Source: Rattus norvegicus (lineage: Eukaryota; Chordata; Mammalia; Rodentia; Muridae). From it: a stretch of 64,000 nucleotides of DNA. Below the pieces are notes generated by a model. That model did no database searches. It was not told the origin of the DNA and saw only the letters and a list, made by a program, of their open reading frames with translations. The stretch is from the NCBI RefSeq assembly GCF_036323735.1, contig NC_086028.1:39659001-39723000 (forward strand), in the 5' to 3' direction. The position numbers and the translations under genes were made by a program. The first letter of the stretch is position 1, and each line of letters opens with the position of its first letter. Shown piece by piece: positions 22,613 through 37,227 of this stretch.

Positions 22613-24847
22613 CTTTATGGGGGGGGGAAAGAAAGCAGAAAAATAGGACGAAATTCTGACTACCAGGAAGATTAAATTGGCATGCTCCTGGTTTCATAGT
22701 GGGTCACTTGGCATCTGTATATTTATTGTACTAAATATTATTAAACCAGTGTCCACAGATTTTCCCATGTAGGTAGAGAAGGTGGATCTTAGACACTGAC
22801 CAGATGCTGAACTTAATGTTCAGCTGCCCTCCAGGGGTTCAAATTCTATTGCCAAACATTCTGTGGCAATATTACAATGTTTCAAGGGTTTGAAACTTGT
22901 TCAGACCTCTGTCCTAGTTACTATGTTTCTGGGAAGAAGGATTGAATGCCAAAGGGGAAGCAAATCTTCATGAAAAGGTCCACTTTTAAGAACCAAATCT
23001 AGATTTCTAGACTTCCTGAACTGAGCAAACACACAGGGGTTATTGTCTAAACTTGCTTTTCCCATCAGACATGGCCTTACCTTGTAGCCATGCTGGCTTT
23101 AATTTCCCTGTCATCCTTCGGCTTCAGCTTCCTGAGTGCTGGATTATGGTAGCCTTCATTTTTGTAGCTATTCTTGGTAACATGCTTGCTACATTGTTAA
23201 ATGAAAAAAAACAAGGGCTAGAGGGAGGCTCAGGGTCAAGAGCATCTGCTGCTCTTACAGAGGACCAGAGTTCAGTGAGCACAAGTCACAATCTTCTGTA
23301 ATTCCAGCTGCAGGGAATCTGATGCCCTCTTTTTGCCTCTGAGGGTACTGCATGCACATGGGTCTACACACATACATATACACAAATATTTTAAAGAACA
23401 AGATATAAAATTTATACACGGATGCTGTATGACCACGAAAGTTTACAAAGGAAGCAATTTGGAGCCAGGTATGTGGCAGGCAGATCTCTGCCAGTTCAAG
23501 GCTAGCCTGGTCTACATAGTGAGTTCTAGGACTTGTTTAGACTTCTGTCCTAGTTACAATGTTTCCAGTTACTATGTAGCCAGAGCTACATAGCAAGACC
23601 TTGTCTTGAAAAAAAAACAAAAATAATAATTCTGGAATTATTATTCTGTATATTTTCAATGTCAATTTTAATGCTGTTAAAACATACATAACTTTCCTAA
23701 AGTATCTATATAAATGCTAACAGTATACAAAAATATGTCAACCAATTAGTAGTTATAGAAATGCAGATCAAAAGTTCAATAAACTAGGCATGGTGTTATG
23801 CTTCTGTCACTCCAATACTTAGGAGGCTGAAACTAGGCTGGTTGGCTTAGTGATATCCAGTCTTAAAAGCAAACACATTGGCTGGGTGTGGTAGCACATG
23901 CCTTTAATTCCAACACTCAGGAGGCTGAGGCAGGAGAATCATTGCAAGCTGCAAGTCAGGCTGGGCAATTAGTAAGTTCCAGGCCAGCCAGGGTTACACA
24001 GTGAGATTAATGTCTCAAACAATAGCAAACGAACAAGAAAACCAAACCAAACAAGACACGCATAATGAGATGCCACTTTGTGCTCACCACAGTGATGACA
24101 GAAATGGGCAAACAATACACATTCACAAGGCTGGGGAGCCACTGGGACCTTTACACCTTACTGGGAAGAGCATGAAGTAGGATAGCTGCTATGGGAAAAT
24201 AGTTTGGGAGTTTCTCTGAAGGTTAAGTATAGAAATATCACATTTTCCTTCTACATGTAAAGAGAGATGAAATTAAAAAAACACCCGTTGAAGTAAGTAC
24301 TTGAGCTAGTGGTACCATTCATAGTGGCTGGAGGTAAAGACAGCTTGAATATCTATGATGAATAAGTAAAGTATGGTACATCCATTCAGTGGAGTATTAG
24401 TCAGCCATAAAAAAGAAATGAAGTCCAGATGTATGTTGTAACATGAAAGCATCTTGTTGGGTGAAGTAAGCTAGGCTGTCTAATGTCATTTATATGAGTC
24501 TGATGCCATGAAATCAGAGAACAGGTTAGCAGTTGCCAAAGGCTGGTGGGAAGATGAGGAGTGACTACTGCTGGGTGTTTCTTTTTGGGGTGAGGAGGAG
24601 AATGTTCTTGAACTGAGTAGTAGTAGTAATGATTGCATTTGCAATGCACTTAGTGGATTGTAAGTGTGCTTAATGTCACCAGTGTCACACATACCAATGT
24701 TGTATGTGTGTTTTGCCAATCTGGAAAAATAAGTATACATGAACTTGGTCATTTTAATTGTAAGTTATTTAAAAACTATTAATGTGACAAAAACTCTATT
24801 TAATTAAAAAAACCCTTAGTTTTTAGTGTCTGTGTGTGTATGTGTGT

Positions 24848-24879
<32 letters not shown>

Positions 24880-27800
24880 CCGTCCGTCCATCTGTCTGTC
24901 TGTGTGTGGGTTTATGTATATAACTGCAATACCTGTGGAAGCCACAAGAGGGCCCTCAGAATTGGAGTTACAGGTGGTTGTAAACTTACAGATGTGGGTA
25001 CTCAGGTCCTCTGGGAGAGTAAGATACAGTATCAACTGCTGAGCCATCACTCCAGGTTTTGCTTCATTGTTTTAAAGACCAGTTTTTGCTGTGTCTCTCA
25101 GTTGGCTTGTAACTCACCATGTTGCCCAGACTGGCTTCAAACTTCACTGGCCTCTTACCTTTAGCCTCGTGTGTAATGGAATCACATGGTCATGAGCCAT
25201 GCCTGACTATCCTAGACATAATTTCGTTTATGTTTGTGTGTGTACATGGTGAGTGTAGTGTGTGCATGTATATGTGTATGTGTTGAGCACAGACACACGC
25301 AGAGGTCAGAGACTAACCAGATGCTGACCTTGTGTGCCACTGCATACAGTAGGTTAGCTGGCCAGTGAGATTCTGGGGATTCTCTTGTCTCCGCCCCCAT
25401 CTCACCATATGAGAGCAGAATGGACGCACACACTGTGGCCCATCTTTACATGGGTTCTGGGGATCTGAACTCCAGTCCTGGCACTTGTGCTACACACATT
25501 TTACCCACTGAACTGCCTTCCCAGCCTCATCCTAGACATAACTTTTAGGTACCATCATTGTATGAACTGAAGGTGGTTGTAAGAAAGTGAACATTTGTAT
25601 AGGTTTTCTAGATCCTGATCCCTTCCCTTTTTGAGACATGGTTTGGGGTAGCCTAAACTGACCTGCGCTTTGTGTGTAAAATAGATTTGCCTTGAGTTCC
25701 TGACTCTCCTGTTGCTACCATTTCCCAGCTCCTGGGATTATCGATGTATGCTGGTATGCCCCACGTAAGGTGGGTAGACTTCCTCAAGATGCTTTTAAAA
25801 GGAAAGAAGAATGGGTGTGAGGGGGAGGATGCTCAAATAAAGGAAAGCAAGGCATGGTGACAGAATGTCAAAGGCACATCCCAAGGAAAATTCCATCACC
25901 CCCTCTGAATCCGAAAGGAGCTGCCGGGGCCTCTCCACTTCTCACCTTGCCCAGTCTCCTCATGCCTTCCTTCCAGGATCCTTCCCTCTTTGTCCAGTGT
26001 CTCCAGAAGTTCTGTCTGTGTCTCTTCCACCTAGAGTGAAGAGTAGGTCAGGCTTGAGATCGGACGGGCTAAAGCACACCGTCTCTCAACAGCCCACTAC
26101 ATACAGCCTGGGGCTCCTTGGAACTGGGTGATTAGTACCCCACCTCCTCTATGACTGAGGGGAAAGACGGTGAGGCAGGGCAGAAGCCATCTGAGACATA
26201 GCAAGCCTAAGAGGTCCTGTCATCCTAAGGTGCAGAGAAGTTACCAGAAGACTGCCTAGGTAGAAAGGTCCTAGGAGTCTTGTATTGCTGATGTTTCTTC
26301 CACAGGGCAAGACTGGCCTCTGCGGGTCTACGTGAAGCACCCTGTTTTTCATGCTGCTTCAAGTTCTAAAAGTTACAAGTCACTTCTGCCTCTTGTTCTC
26401 AAGTCCCTCATCTGGGGTCCCACGAGTCAGGTCCCTGGAGTGCCTACAGAGATTGGAGAATAGTGGCACCGTCTCTCCAGGCTGACCACTTGCAGCTAGT
26501 CTCACTGTCTCACAACTGAGACGTGTGGCAGATCCACTGCACTCTGAGAAGGGCGAGAGTCAGATGATAGAGTTTATCACAACTGTCCCAGAAGAGCCTG
26601 TGTGTTCAGGGGGAGCTCCATTCCCCTCCAGCACTAGTGCTCCGTCATACAAGAGAGTCCACAGTTAAGGATTCTGTAGGTCGGTGGTGGGACCAGCAAC
26701 ATCAGGACAGTTATGTTATCAAAACACACTGCAGTCCTAGAGAGGCGCACATCTGACTCACCATTGTAGAAGAAGCGAGCTTCTGGTAAGTTCATCTAAG
26801 CAAACAATATTTTGATGCATTCTGCAGGTCATGAGTCCCTGCCTTCCTGGCGCTATCTGAGGCAACACTCTCTCCTTGTGTACAGTTCCCTGAGATGTGT
26901 TTGCCTAAACCAACAGAGCCCAAAAGACATTCTTTTAAGAGTCTTCATGGGACTGGAAAGATGGCTCAGTGGCTAAGAGTCCTCCCTGCTCTTCCAGAGG
27001 TCCTGAGTTCTATTCCCAGCACCCAACACCCAACCCTGGTAGCTCAAATCCTCCTGTATCTCCACTGCAGGGGATCTGATCCCCTCTTCTTGCCTCTACA
27101 GACAGTCGTGCGTTCATGCACGTGCATGGGAGCACGCGTGTGAAAATAAATCTTATTAGTATTATTTTTTTTTTTTGGTGTGTACGGGTTATGTGAAGGT
27201 CAGAGGTGCCAGCCCTCACCTGCCACCTGGTTTGAGACAGGGTCTTATCTTATCTCTGCTGCATCCTCCAAGCTGGCTGGCCCGTAAGATCCCAGAATTT
27301 CTCCTGTCGTCTCTCATCTCACTATAGGAGTGGTGAGATGACAGATGTGTGCCACCAAGTCTGTCCTTATGTGGTTTCTGAACTCAGGTCCTCACGATTG
27401 CGTGGCAGATGCCTTATCTGTCGAGTCCTTTCCCCAGCCCCTTACTTTAGACTTTAAAATATCATTCACTGGGCTATAAGATGGTTCCATGGTTACAGTC
27501 TCCTGCCTCTAAACCTGACAACCCGAGTTTGGCCCCGGGACCCACACATGGAGGAAGGAGAAGCCTGACTCTTGCAGGTCGTGGTCTGATTTCACATGTG
27601 CAGTGCAGCATGCACCCCTTCCCATACACAAATAAAACATCGTTAAAATAAAATCACTTTAATTTATTTGTGCGCACCTGTGTACGTATGAGTGTGCACA
27701 TAGGAATCAAATAGCTTGTGGAATGGCTTTTCTTCCCTTATCCCTTGGCCTCTGGGAACCAAACTCAGGTCTTCAGCCTTGGCAGCAGAATCTTCACACA

Positions 27801-28927
27801 CTGTGTTTTCTCATTGGCTCCCACAATTCTTTCAAAAAGCTACCCTGGGAAGTTAGGGAGATGGCTCAGTGGTTAAGAGCACTGACTGCTCTTCCAGAGA
27901 ACCTGAGTTCAATTTCTAGCATCTGCTTGGCAATTCCTGGGGATTGGAAGCCCTCTTCTGGCCTCCGTGGGCACCCATAAGCATGAGAGCATCTCTCCCA
28001 CGCCCAACGCCCCAGATAAAAACAAAAATAAACATTTTTTAAAGCCACCCATTTAAAGCCAGATATGTAATCCCGGTACTGGGATAGTAGAGACAGGAGG
28101 TCCAGAAGTTCAAAGTCAACTTTGGTAGCACAGTGAGTTTGAGCCTAGGGTACATGAGACCCTCTCAAAGCAACAAACAAACAAACAAACAAACAAACAA
28201 ACAAACAGAAGCCATCCAATGTAATGAAACAATCGGTTTCGAACTATGCAGCTTCATCTGCAGAGATTCAAAACTTCAGAACTTTGAAGACTGATTCTGG
28301 GTATATTTCCTATGTACAGTTAAAGACGTCAGGCTAGATACTGTTAAGAAAACAAATGTACACCTGCCTAAGCTTTTCCTTACTGCTTCCACAGCAAGGG
28401 AGGAAACTGAGGCAGAAGGGAGAGAAAGGGCGGGAGAATGAGCTAGGAAGAGGGAACAGGAATTGCTGGGCCTGGCTGCTTGAGTTGGCTTTACTCTGAA
28501 TTTCCTGTACCACTTTTCCTCATGATCCTCGACCTTGACCCCTGATTCACGCAGCCCGATCATTGTATGAGACTTCGTTTGTGCTTCATTTCTAGATAAT
28601 TTTTCAAGCCTTTGTCAGTGCATAAGGACCTCTGATCTCATACGTATCATCTATTCTGGATAGACTTAAAAATCCCTCCTAACATCTCCCGGCATGCCAG
28701 ACAAGTGTTTTTACCAGTGAGCTACACCCCAAAAGTGTTTCGCAAAAATCACTGGACACTTTATTTAGCAACTGTGGGCATGTGTTTCTCTCACACATGT
28801 GTGAAGGCCAGAGGTCAACCTGTACAAGCCAGTTCTCTCCCTCCACTATGTGAGTCCTAGGGGTTGAACTCAGATCATCAAGTGCCCTTATACCCAGAAT
28901 GTTTATTTTTATTATTTATGTGTGTGA

Positions 28928-28974
<47 letters not shown>

Positions 28975-31581
28975 CTGCATGCATACGGGTGCTTCTTAGG
29001 ACCAGAAGAAGGTATTTTATTCCCAGGAGCTGGAGTTACTGACAGATGTTAGCTGGCAAATCATCTCTGTAGCCCCCATGCATTTTTTTTAAGATATGGT
29101 CTCATTAGATGCTGAAAAGCCTTTGATAAAATCCAACATCCCTTCATGACCAAAGTCTTGGAAAAATCAGGGACACAAAGGGATACACAATAAAGGCAAA
29201 ATATAGCAAGCCAATAGCCAACATCACATTAAATGGAGAGAAACTCAAAGCAATTCTACTAAAATCAGGAACAAGACAAGGCTGCCCACTCTCTCCATAT
29301 CTATTTAATACTGTACCTGAAGTTCTAGCTAGAGCAATAAGGCAACTAAAGGAGACCGCAGGATACAAATTGGAATGGAAGTCAAAATATCGCTTTTGCA
29401 GATGATATGATAGTATGCAGAAGTGACCCCAAAGATTTTACTTGGAACTCCTAGCTGATAAACACCTTCAGTGAAGTAGCTGGATACGAGATGAACTGAC
29501 AAAAACAACAACAAAAATCAGCAGCCTTCCTGTATACAAAAGAGAAACAGGCTGAGAAAGAAGTCAGGGCAACAACACCCTTCACAATAGACACAAACAA
29601 TATAAAATAATCGTAGTGTGACTCTAACCAAGCAATGGAAAGACCTGTGTGACAAGAACTTCAAGTTTTTGAAGAAAGAAATTGGAGAAGGTATCAGAAG
29701 CTGGAAAGACTTCCCATGCTCATGGATCAGTAGGATTAACATAGTCAAAGTGGCCAAACTGCCAAAAGCAACCCACAGATTCAGTGCAATCCCCATAAAA
29801 ATTCCAACACACTTCCCTACAGACCTTGAAAAAAACAATACTCAACTTCATATGGAAAGAAAAAAAAAAAAACCAACCCAGGATAGCTAAAACGATTAAA
29901 CAATTCCGTATAATAAAAAGAACTTCTAGAAGGTAATACCACCCCTGATTTCTATAGTAAAAAAAAATCCCACATGGTATTGGCATAAAACTGACAAGCT
30001 AAGCAGTGGAATCGAAGTTTACATACATTGGGGACGCCACTCCAGCTATAAGAGCTTCAACCTGCAGTCTGCCCCGCCTATAAAATATGTCGGAATAAAG
30101 GTGGCACACGAATTGTGGGGGTGGCTAGCCAATGACTTGTCTAGCTCAAGACCCTTGTCATGAGAAGGGGTCTACCCCAACACTGCCTGGAGGGACAGGA
30201 CCCAGAGGCTGGATAGCCCAGAGACCTAGGATAGAACCAAACAGGACTGGCAAAAAAAAAAAAAAAGTCAATGAGCTGATTCCTAATGATCACAATAATA
30301 TTCTGCCATACTCAGAGATTGATGTCTAGCCCAGTTGTCATCAGAGAAGCTCCACTGAGTAACAGATGGAAACAGATGCAGAGACTCACGGCCGCACATT
30401 AGGCAGAGCTCGGGGAGAGGAAGGATTGTAGGAGCCAGAGGGGTCAAGGACAACACAAGAAAACCCACAGAACGGGGGTTGGGGATTTAGCTCAGTGGTA
30501 GAGCGCTTGCCTAGGAAGCGCAAGGCCCTGGGTTTGGTCCCCAGCTCCGAAAAAAAAAACAAACAAACAAACAAAAAAAAAACAAAAAAAAAAAAACCAT
30601 AGAACCTGGGCCAATAGGGCTCACAGAGACTGAACTGACAACCAGGCAGCCTGCATGGGACTGACCCTTTGCACATATGTTATAGTTTTATAGCTTGGTC
30701 TTCTTGTGGGATTCCTAACAGTGGGAGCAGGGGCTGTCTCTTGTCTCTTAAGACTGCTTTGTAGCCCTTTTCCTCCTGCTGGGTTCCTCCTAAGGCCTCA
30801 CCCAGCTTTAATATGAGGGGAGATGCCTACTCTTACTGAAACTTGATAGGCCATGTTTGGTTTATATCTATGGGAGCCTGCCCTTTTTTGAAGAGGAGGA
30901 ATAGATTGGGGGGTGTAGAGGAAAGAGGGACTGGGAGTAGAGGAGGGAGGGGGAACTGCAGTCTGGATATAATATATGAGAGACAAATACATTAAAAAAA
31001 AAGATATGGTCTCTTGTAGCTCAGGTTGGTCCGAAACTCATGATCCTCCTGCCTCTGCCTCTCAGGTCTTCACTGGTGAATGCCACCAGGCTCAACTGTA
31101 GTTGTATTTAACGTCTGATCTTTTGTCTCAGCCAGAAGAGATTAATTGGTGTGGCCATACCCACATGGCAAAAGGGTTTCAAACCAAACACTCACTGTGT
31201 GCCTTCTTCAAATGTGTAGGTGTCATCATAGGTCATGCAGTGAGGTAGGGAGATGGAGTGGCTGTGCCTTTAAATCATGCCAGGCCCCTGCTTCCACTAA
31301 GAGACCTTGAGGGTCTTGAACCAACTACTACAGATTAGCAGGAAGGCAACGGGCCAGAAGTGGTGTGTCTGGAAGTGATTCTTTCTCTCGCAGTTCATCC
31401 TCGAGTTCAACAAGCCAATCCAGTCATGCTGTGGGTGTGGAGAGCATTGAATCCCTCGGCACCAATGACTGGATCTTGTCATTACTGCTCTTAGTGAGAT
31501 GGGCCAGTGTGCCCCAAAACAAATGCCCCAAGGGTGTGGGCTCCTTTCTTTTTTTAAAAAAAATACATGTTTTTATTTTTA

Positions 31582-31616
<35 letters not shown>

Positions 31617-32736
31617 ATGAACATGTGTGTATGCCACAGTGCATGTGTGGAGAACAGAGGACAACTTTGGGGAGTCAGTTCTCTCCACCAGGGGTCCTTG
31701 GAGTCATTAGTTTTGGAGGCAAACACCTTTACCTCCTAAACCTTCTCACCAGCCTCAAAGGCTCATTTCTTTCTTAAAAAATTTTTAATTAAAATATTGA
31801 TTTATTTACCTATTTATCTATTTAATATGTATGAGTGTTTTGAAGGTTCTGGAACTTGAACCCACATCCTCTGGAAGAGTAGTCAGTACTCTTAACCACT
31901 GAGCCATCTCTCTAGCCCCAAAGGTTTTCTTCTTGGTAAAGGGATTGTGAGATGTTTATAAAAATAGCCAAAGTAGGGCAGGTGAGATGACTTAGTGGGT
32001 AAGGAGTTTGCTACCAAACCGAACAACTGAATCCAATTCCCAGGACCCACACGATGGAAGGAGAGAACTGATTGTCATATGATGTCTTCCGTACTGCACT
32101 TGAGTGTCATGTGTACACATATATACACACACACTCACACACACATTCTCACGCTCACACTCACTCGCACACAGAGAATAAACAAACAGTATTGTGAAGC
32201 TCTGGTTATGTCAAACAAGGAAACTGAGGCATTTCAAATTAGGTTGCACCTTGACAGGGTGGTGTTGCAGGCCTATAATCCCAGCACACAGGAGGCTAAA
32301 GTAGGGGAATTGCAGGTTCCAGGCCAACATGAATTACATGGAGAGTTTGAAACAAAAACAGGACGAACTCAGAGGTGGGGAGAGGCTTGCAGTTAAGAGT
32401 ACTTGCTGCTCTTCCGGAGGACCAGATTTCAGTTCCCAGTACCCACATCGAGTGGCTCACAATTGTCCGTTACTCTAGCACTAGGGAATCTGACACTCTC
32501 TTCTGGTTTCTATGTTCCCTGCACTCATGTGGCATTCACTTCTATAGACATACACTTATAAAAATAAATCTTAAAAATGAACCCCCACAAGCCAGGCAGT
32601 GGTGGTGCACGCCTTTAATCCCAGCGCTCGGAAGGCAAAGGCAGGGGGATGTCCTCTGTGAGTTCAAGGCTAGAACAGCCAGGGCTACACAGTGACACTG
32701 TCACAAAACGAAACAAAACAAAAAACAAACAAGAAA

Positions 32737-32786
<50 letters not shown>

Positions 32787-34525
32787 AAAAGGCATAGTCA
32801 TATGCTCCAGTCAGAGCAGATCCACAAAGACAAAGACTGTGTAGAGTTAAGCGATGATGAAGGCTGAGGTTCTAGATACACCAAGCTCTGAGTTCAAACC
32901 CTAAACTCAGCACTGTGTTACCACACGAGCTCCCAGACCTCAGTTCCCTCAGAACAGTAGAAAGCGCCTACACTGACTAGCTCAGTCAACCAAAGAGCTA
33001 GCCTCAGGCTCAGGAAGTTCTTGCTGTGTGTCTGAGAAACATGGCAGGAACAGGCCCTGCAGAGCTGTGGCAGACCTCTCAGTCTGCCTCAGATTCTCCC
33101 TCTCTGCAGAGTGACACCCAGGTTCCCCACAGTCAGTTCCTCCCCCCTCCCCTACCCCCCCCCTTTGCATTCCTGGGACACTGGGAATTCAGCCCAGAGC
33201 CTTGTACATTGTCAGGCACTTTGCCACTGAACTACATCACACTTGAGGGCCCTGACACTTTCTCATACTTAAGCATTAATTCACAGTGCAATTTTTTCCC
33301 CAGTTAACACAGGAGTCAGCATTTGCTGAGGGAGTGACGGAGAATACAGAAAAACGTTAAAAGTAAGATCCTGTGATCCACGGATAAGCCTGGAATATGG
33401 CAGCGTATACGATATACCTACCTGCATAACCACATTTGGAACTAGGATATTATGTATGGTCTCTAATGTCTTAATTTCTCAGATATTATGCATATAATAT
33501 ATATTCATATATTTTATTATATATTCATTGGCCTGCAAATGTTGTAACTATAGTGACTTAAATAAAATATCCTGGGTAACTTAGTTTTTAATCTTTTTTT
33601 TTTTTTTTTTTTTTTTCCCGGAGCTGGGGACCGAACCCAGGCCCTTGGCGCTTCCTAGGCAAGCGCTCTACCACTGAGCTAAATCCCCAACCCCTAGTTT
33701 TTAATCTTAATGTGAGGCATCTAGGTTGTTTCTTTCTTTAAAAATTCTTTTCTAGGAGCTGGAGAGATGGCTCAGCAGTTTAAAGCACTGGCTGTTCTTC
33801 CAGAGGACCTGGGTTTGATTTTTAGCATTCACATAGTTTTTCACAACCATTTGTAACTCCATCTCCTGGAGAAGCCAACATCCTCTTCTCAACTTTTTGG
33901 GCACCAGGCAAACATGTACACACATACACATACATACATGCAGGCAAAGCACCCATATACATAAAATAAATAATGTAAAACCTTTAAACATGCGCATATT
34001 AGTGTTTGCCTGCATAGACGTCTGTGCACCATGCAAGTGTCTGGTGCCTAAAGAGGCCAGCACAGGGCATCGGATGCCCTGAAATTGAAGTTACAGATGG
34101 TCGTAAGCCACCAGACAAGTGCTAGGAATCAAACTTGGTTTCTCTGGAAGAGTGCTCTCACCAGTGAGCTATCTCTTCAGCCCTTTATACCCGTTTTTTG
34201 ATCTTTTTGCTTTGTTTTGTTTTAAAGCGGGATCTCGAGTAGCTCAGACTGGCCTTGAACTTGCTGGGTAGCTGACGATGAACTTGTATACGTGATCCTC
34301 CTGCCTCCACCTCCCAAGTGCTGGGATTACAAGTGTGAACTGTGAAGTCCAATTTTCTTCCTTCTTTTCTTCTTATTTCCTCTCTTTCTTTCTAGGGCTG
34401 GCCTGGAACTCACTGTGTAGATCAGGTTTGCCTCACTCACAGACATCCACCTGCTTGTGCTGGGTATAAAATGCCACCACCTCTGACATTATTTTTGTTT
34501 TTGTTTTTAAATGTGTTTTATTTTT

Positions 34526-34573
<48 letters not shown>

Positions 34574-34861
34574 GTATGTGGATGTGAGTGCATGTATCCA
34601 TGGGTACCAGAAGAGGGTAAAGGATCTCCTGGCTCTAACTGGAGTTACAGGCAGTTGAGAGCTTGGAAGAGCAGTGCATGCTTTCAATCACTGAGCCATC
34701 TCTCCAGCCCCTCTATTTCTATTTTTAATGGTCAAATTATGTTCTATGAATACAGTGGTTTTAAAGGCTTGAGCAAGGCTGGGGCATGGTTCAATGGCAG
34801 AGATTGTGCAAGGCCCAGAGTCCAGCCATTTTTTAAGTGACTTTTCTCATTGTTGTAACTA

Positions 34862-34914
<53 letters not shown>

Positions 34915-37179
34915 GAAGCAACATAACATTGGGATGATAGAGTTCCAGAGCCACAGCCCATTTGGGCAAGAAAGGCACCATGGCAGGAGCCTGGGACGAA
35001 TGGTTCCATTGCTTCTGAAATTAGGAAGCAGACATTTGGACCATAGGAAACCCAAGAGCCCTCCTGGGCTTGGTATGTTATAGATGGAGATCAAGTGAGG
35101 TCATCTTATTATCCCATCCACCATCAATCTTGTCCTGTGTTTGCGTTGAACAGGGAGGGGGTTGGAGGTTTGACATACCTGGATGTTCAAGCATCACAGA
35201 AGAAGTATGTCTGGAGTAGAGGATAGGGGGAGGTACTTGCTTATCTGGAATCCTTCATACCACCCTGCCTCCCAGCAGCCCAGGTCAGAATATACAGACA
35301 GACAAATGCCCAGGGCAGTGCTTCTCAACTTTCCTAACGCTGCAACCTATAGAGTGTAGTCTATGCTAAACCAGCTAGGCACTGGTAATGGCGGTCTGGC
35401 CAACCCCCAGTGGCCAGCCCCAAGCAGAGGTCTTGCCCTGGTTCTCACAGTGAGCTGCTGCCAAGCCCCTGTCACTTCCCAGGCCATCCATCACCTGTGG
35501 GTAGCCTGTAGAAAGCCAGCTGCTGCTCCCACTTCCCCTTGACAGCACCAGAGACTCACAATAACTAGCCAGATTTATAACCTTAAATCTCCAACCCCAA
35601 AATGCTCACACAAAGAACACAAAACTCAATTGCTATAAATTTAAGCTGGACACCTAGATCGGGCAAATGTACCCTACATTACTCTATTTCCCATCTACGA
35701 AATCCCCAGTTACTTATGGCTACTAGGGCCACGGGGTTCTGGTTCGGCATCTCCTTCTGGTCCCATCTTGTCTCTCCTGTCTCTTCCTCTGTCTCTCCTT
35801 CCATTGTCCAATCAAAGGCTCTACCCTTATCCGACCAACTAAGATTTCAAGGCACTCTTGAGGGAGTAGAACACACAAACAGCAATCTACAGGAGCAGCA
35901 ACCCTTTACTAAAGTTCTTCATGTCAGGGCGACCTTCCCCAGCCATAAAATTATTTTTTGTTGGCACTTCATGACTGTAATTTTGTTACAGTTAGGAATT
36001 GTAATGTAAATGTCAGTGTTTTCTGATGGTCTCAGGTGTCTCTGGTGAAAACATTGGTTGTGCCCAGAGGGGTTACGACCCACAGGTTGAGAACCCCTCC
36101 CCTAGGAGGAGAGGATGCCAGCACAACTGCCACCTCCTATGAGTGTGCTCCCTGGTCCCTGCACACAGGGAGAAGTCCTTTTATTAAACACGAAGAAGAT
36201 CATTTTGCAGGGCATTTGCAATTGGAAAATGTAGAAGCCAGCACAAAGGACAGGCATGGTACTCCAATGGGCAGATAGCACACATCTTAGAGAAGTAGAG
36301 CTGGAAGTGTCAGCCAAGGCAGGAGGGTCTCATGTTCTAGAACAACGGGGGTGACATAGTGAGACTCCGTGTGTGAGACTCTCTTGGAATATAACAGTGG
36401 CCAACGCACTCACTGAACAGTGGGAAGAGCATAAGAGCCCAGAAGGAAAGAGTTGAGGAGTGGGCCACACCCCAGGTCCTAAGAGGTGTTCCACACATCC
36501 TGGGAAGACGGTTCACAGTGCTGACGATGGGACCTTGAGGATGGAAAGCTAAATCCTCATGAGGTATCAGTCTGAACGGTGGTCACTCAGCGTTATAGCA
36601 TGTGAGCCTACGATTCTAAGGTAGGCTTTGCTTAGCGTTTGCTTGTTTGTTTGTTTGTTTGTTTGTTTTTGAGACAGTATCTCATGTAGACCAGGCTAGC
36701 CGCCAACTTGCTTTATAGTAAGGATGAATTCTTGATCTTCTTGCCCGCTAGTACTCCTCCAGTGCTGTGACCATTGCCATATACCACCATGCCTGCTCAC
36801 CACGAGCTTCAGCCATTGTAAATTTGAGGCTCCCCGACATCTCCTTTCCAGGCAGATTGCAGGTTTCTTTTCATTGTAGGATCTATGAACACACATGTCA
36901 GGGGTAGTCTCGAACACCCAAAGATGCACAAGTTGGGGTCAAACAGCTCTCCTGTACAACTAACAGCATGTTAGGCTGTAGTTGCAGACTCTACGAGCTG
37001 ACAGGAAGCATAGGCTCAAGCATAACACCCACAGACCAAGGCAAATGTGGGTGCATTTACATGAGGCTGGGGTGGGGTAGGCTCTGAGGGAGAGATTCTA
37101 ACTTCCTGTAAGTTCAACCACAAATTTAAGAAGCAAAACTAAGGACGTGTATGAGCTCAGAAGGCATAACACCAAAGGT

Positions 37180-37227
<48 letters not shown>

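Noticed and set aside
29618..29890. 90-codon ORF similar to reverse transcriptase-associated protein
   Set aside because: It is a decayed slice of L1 ORF2, not a host gene; annotated as part of the L1.
32982..33170. Possible extra Ccdc69 exon on minus
   Set aside because: Glu/Gln content looked suggestive, but no match to the human segment and no proper AG/GT pair in the needed phase.
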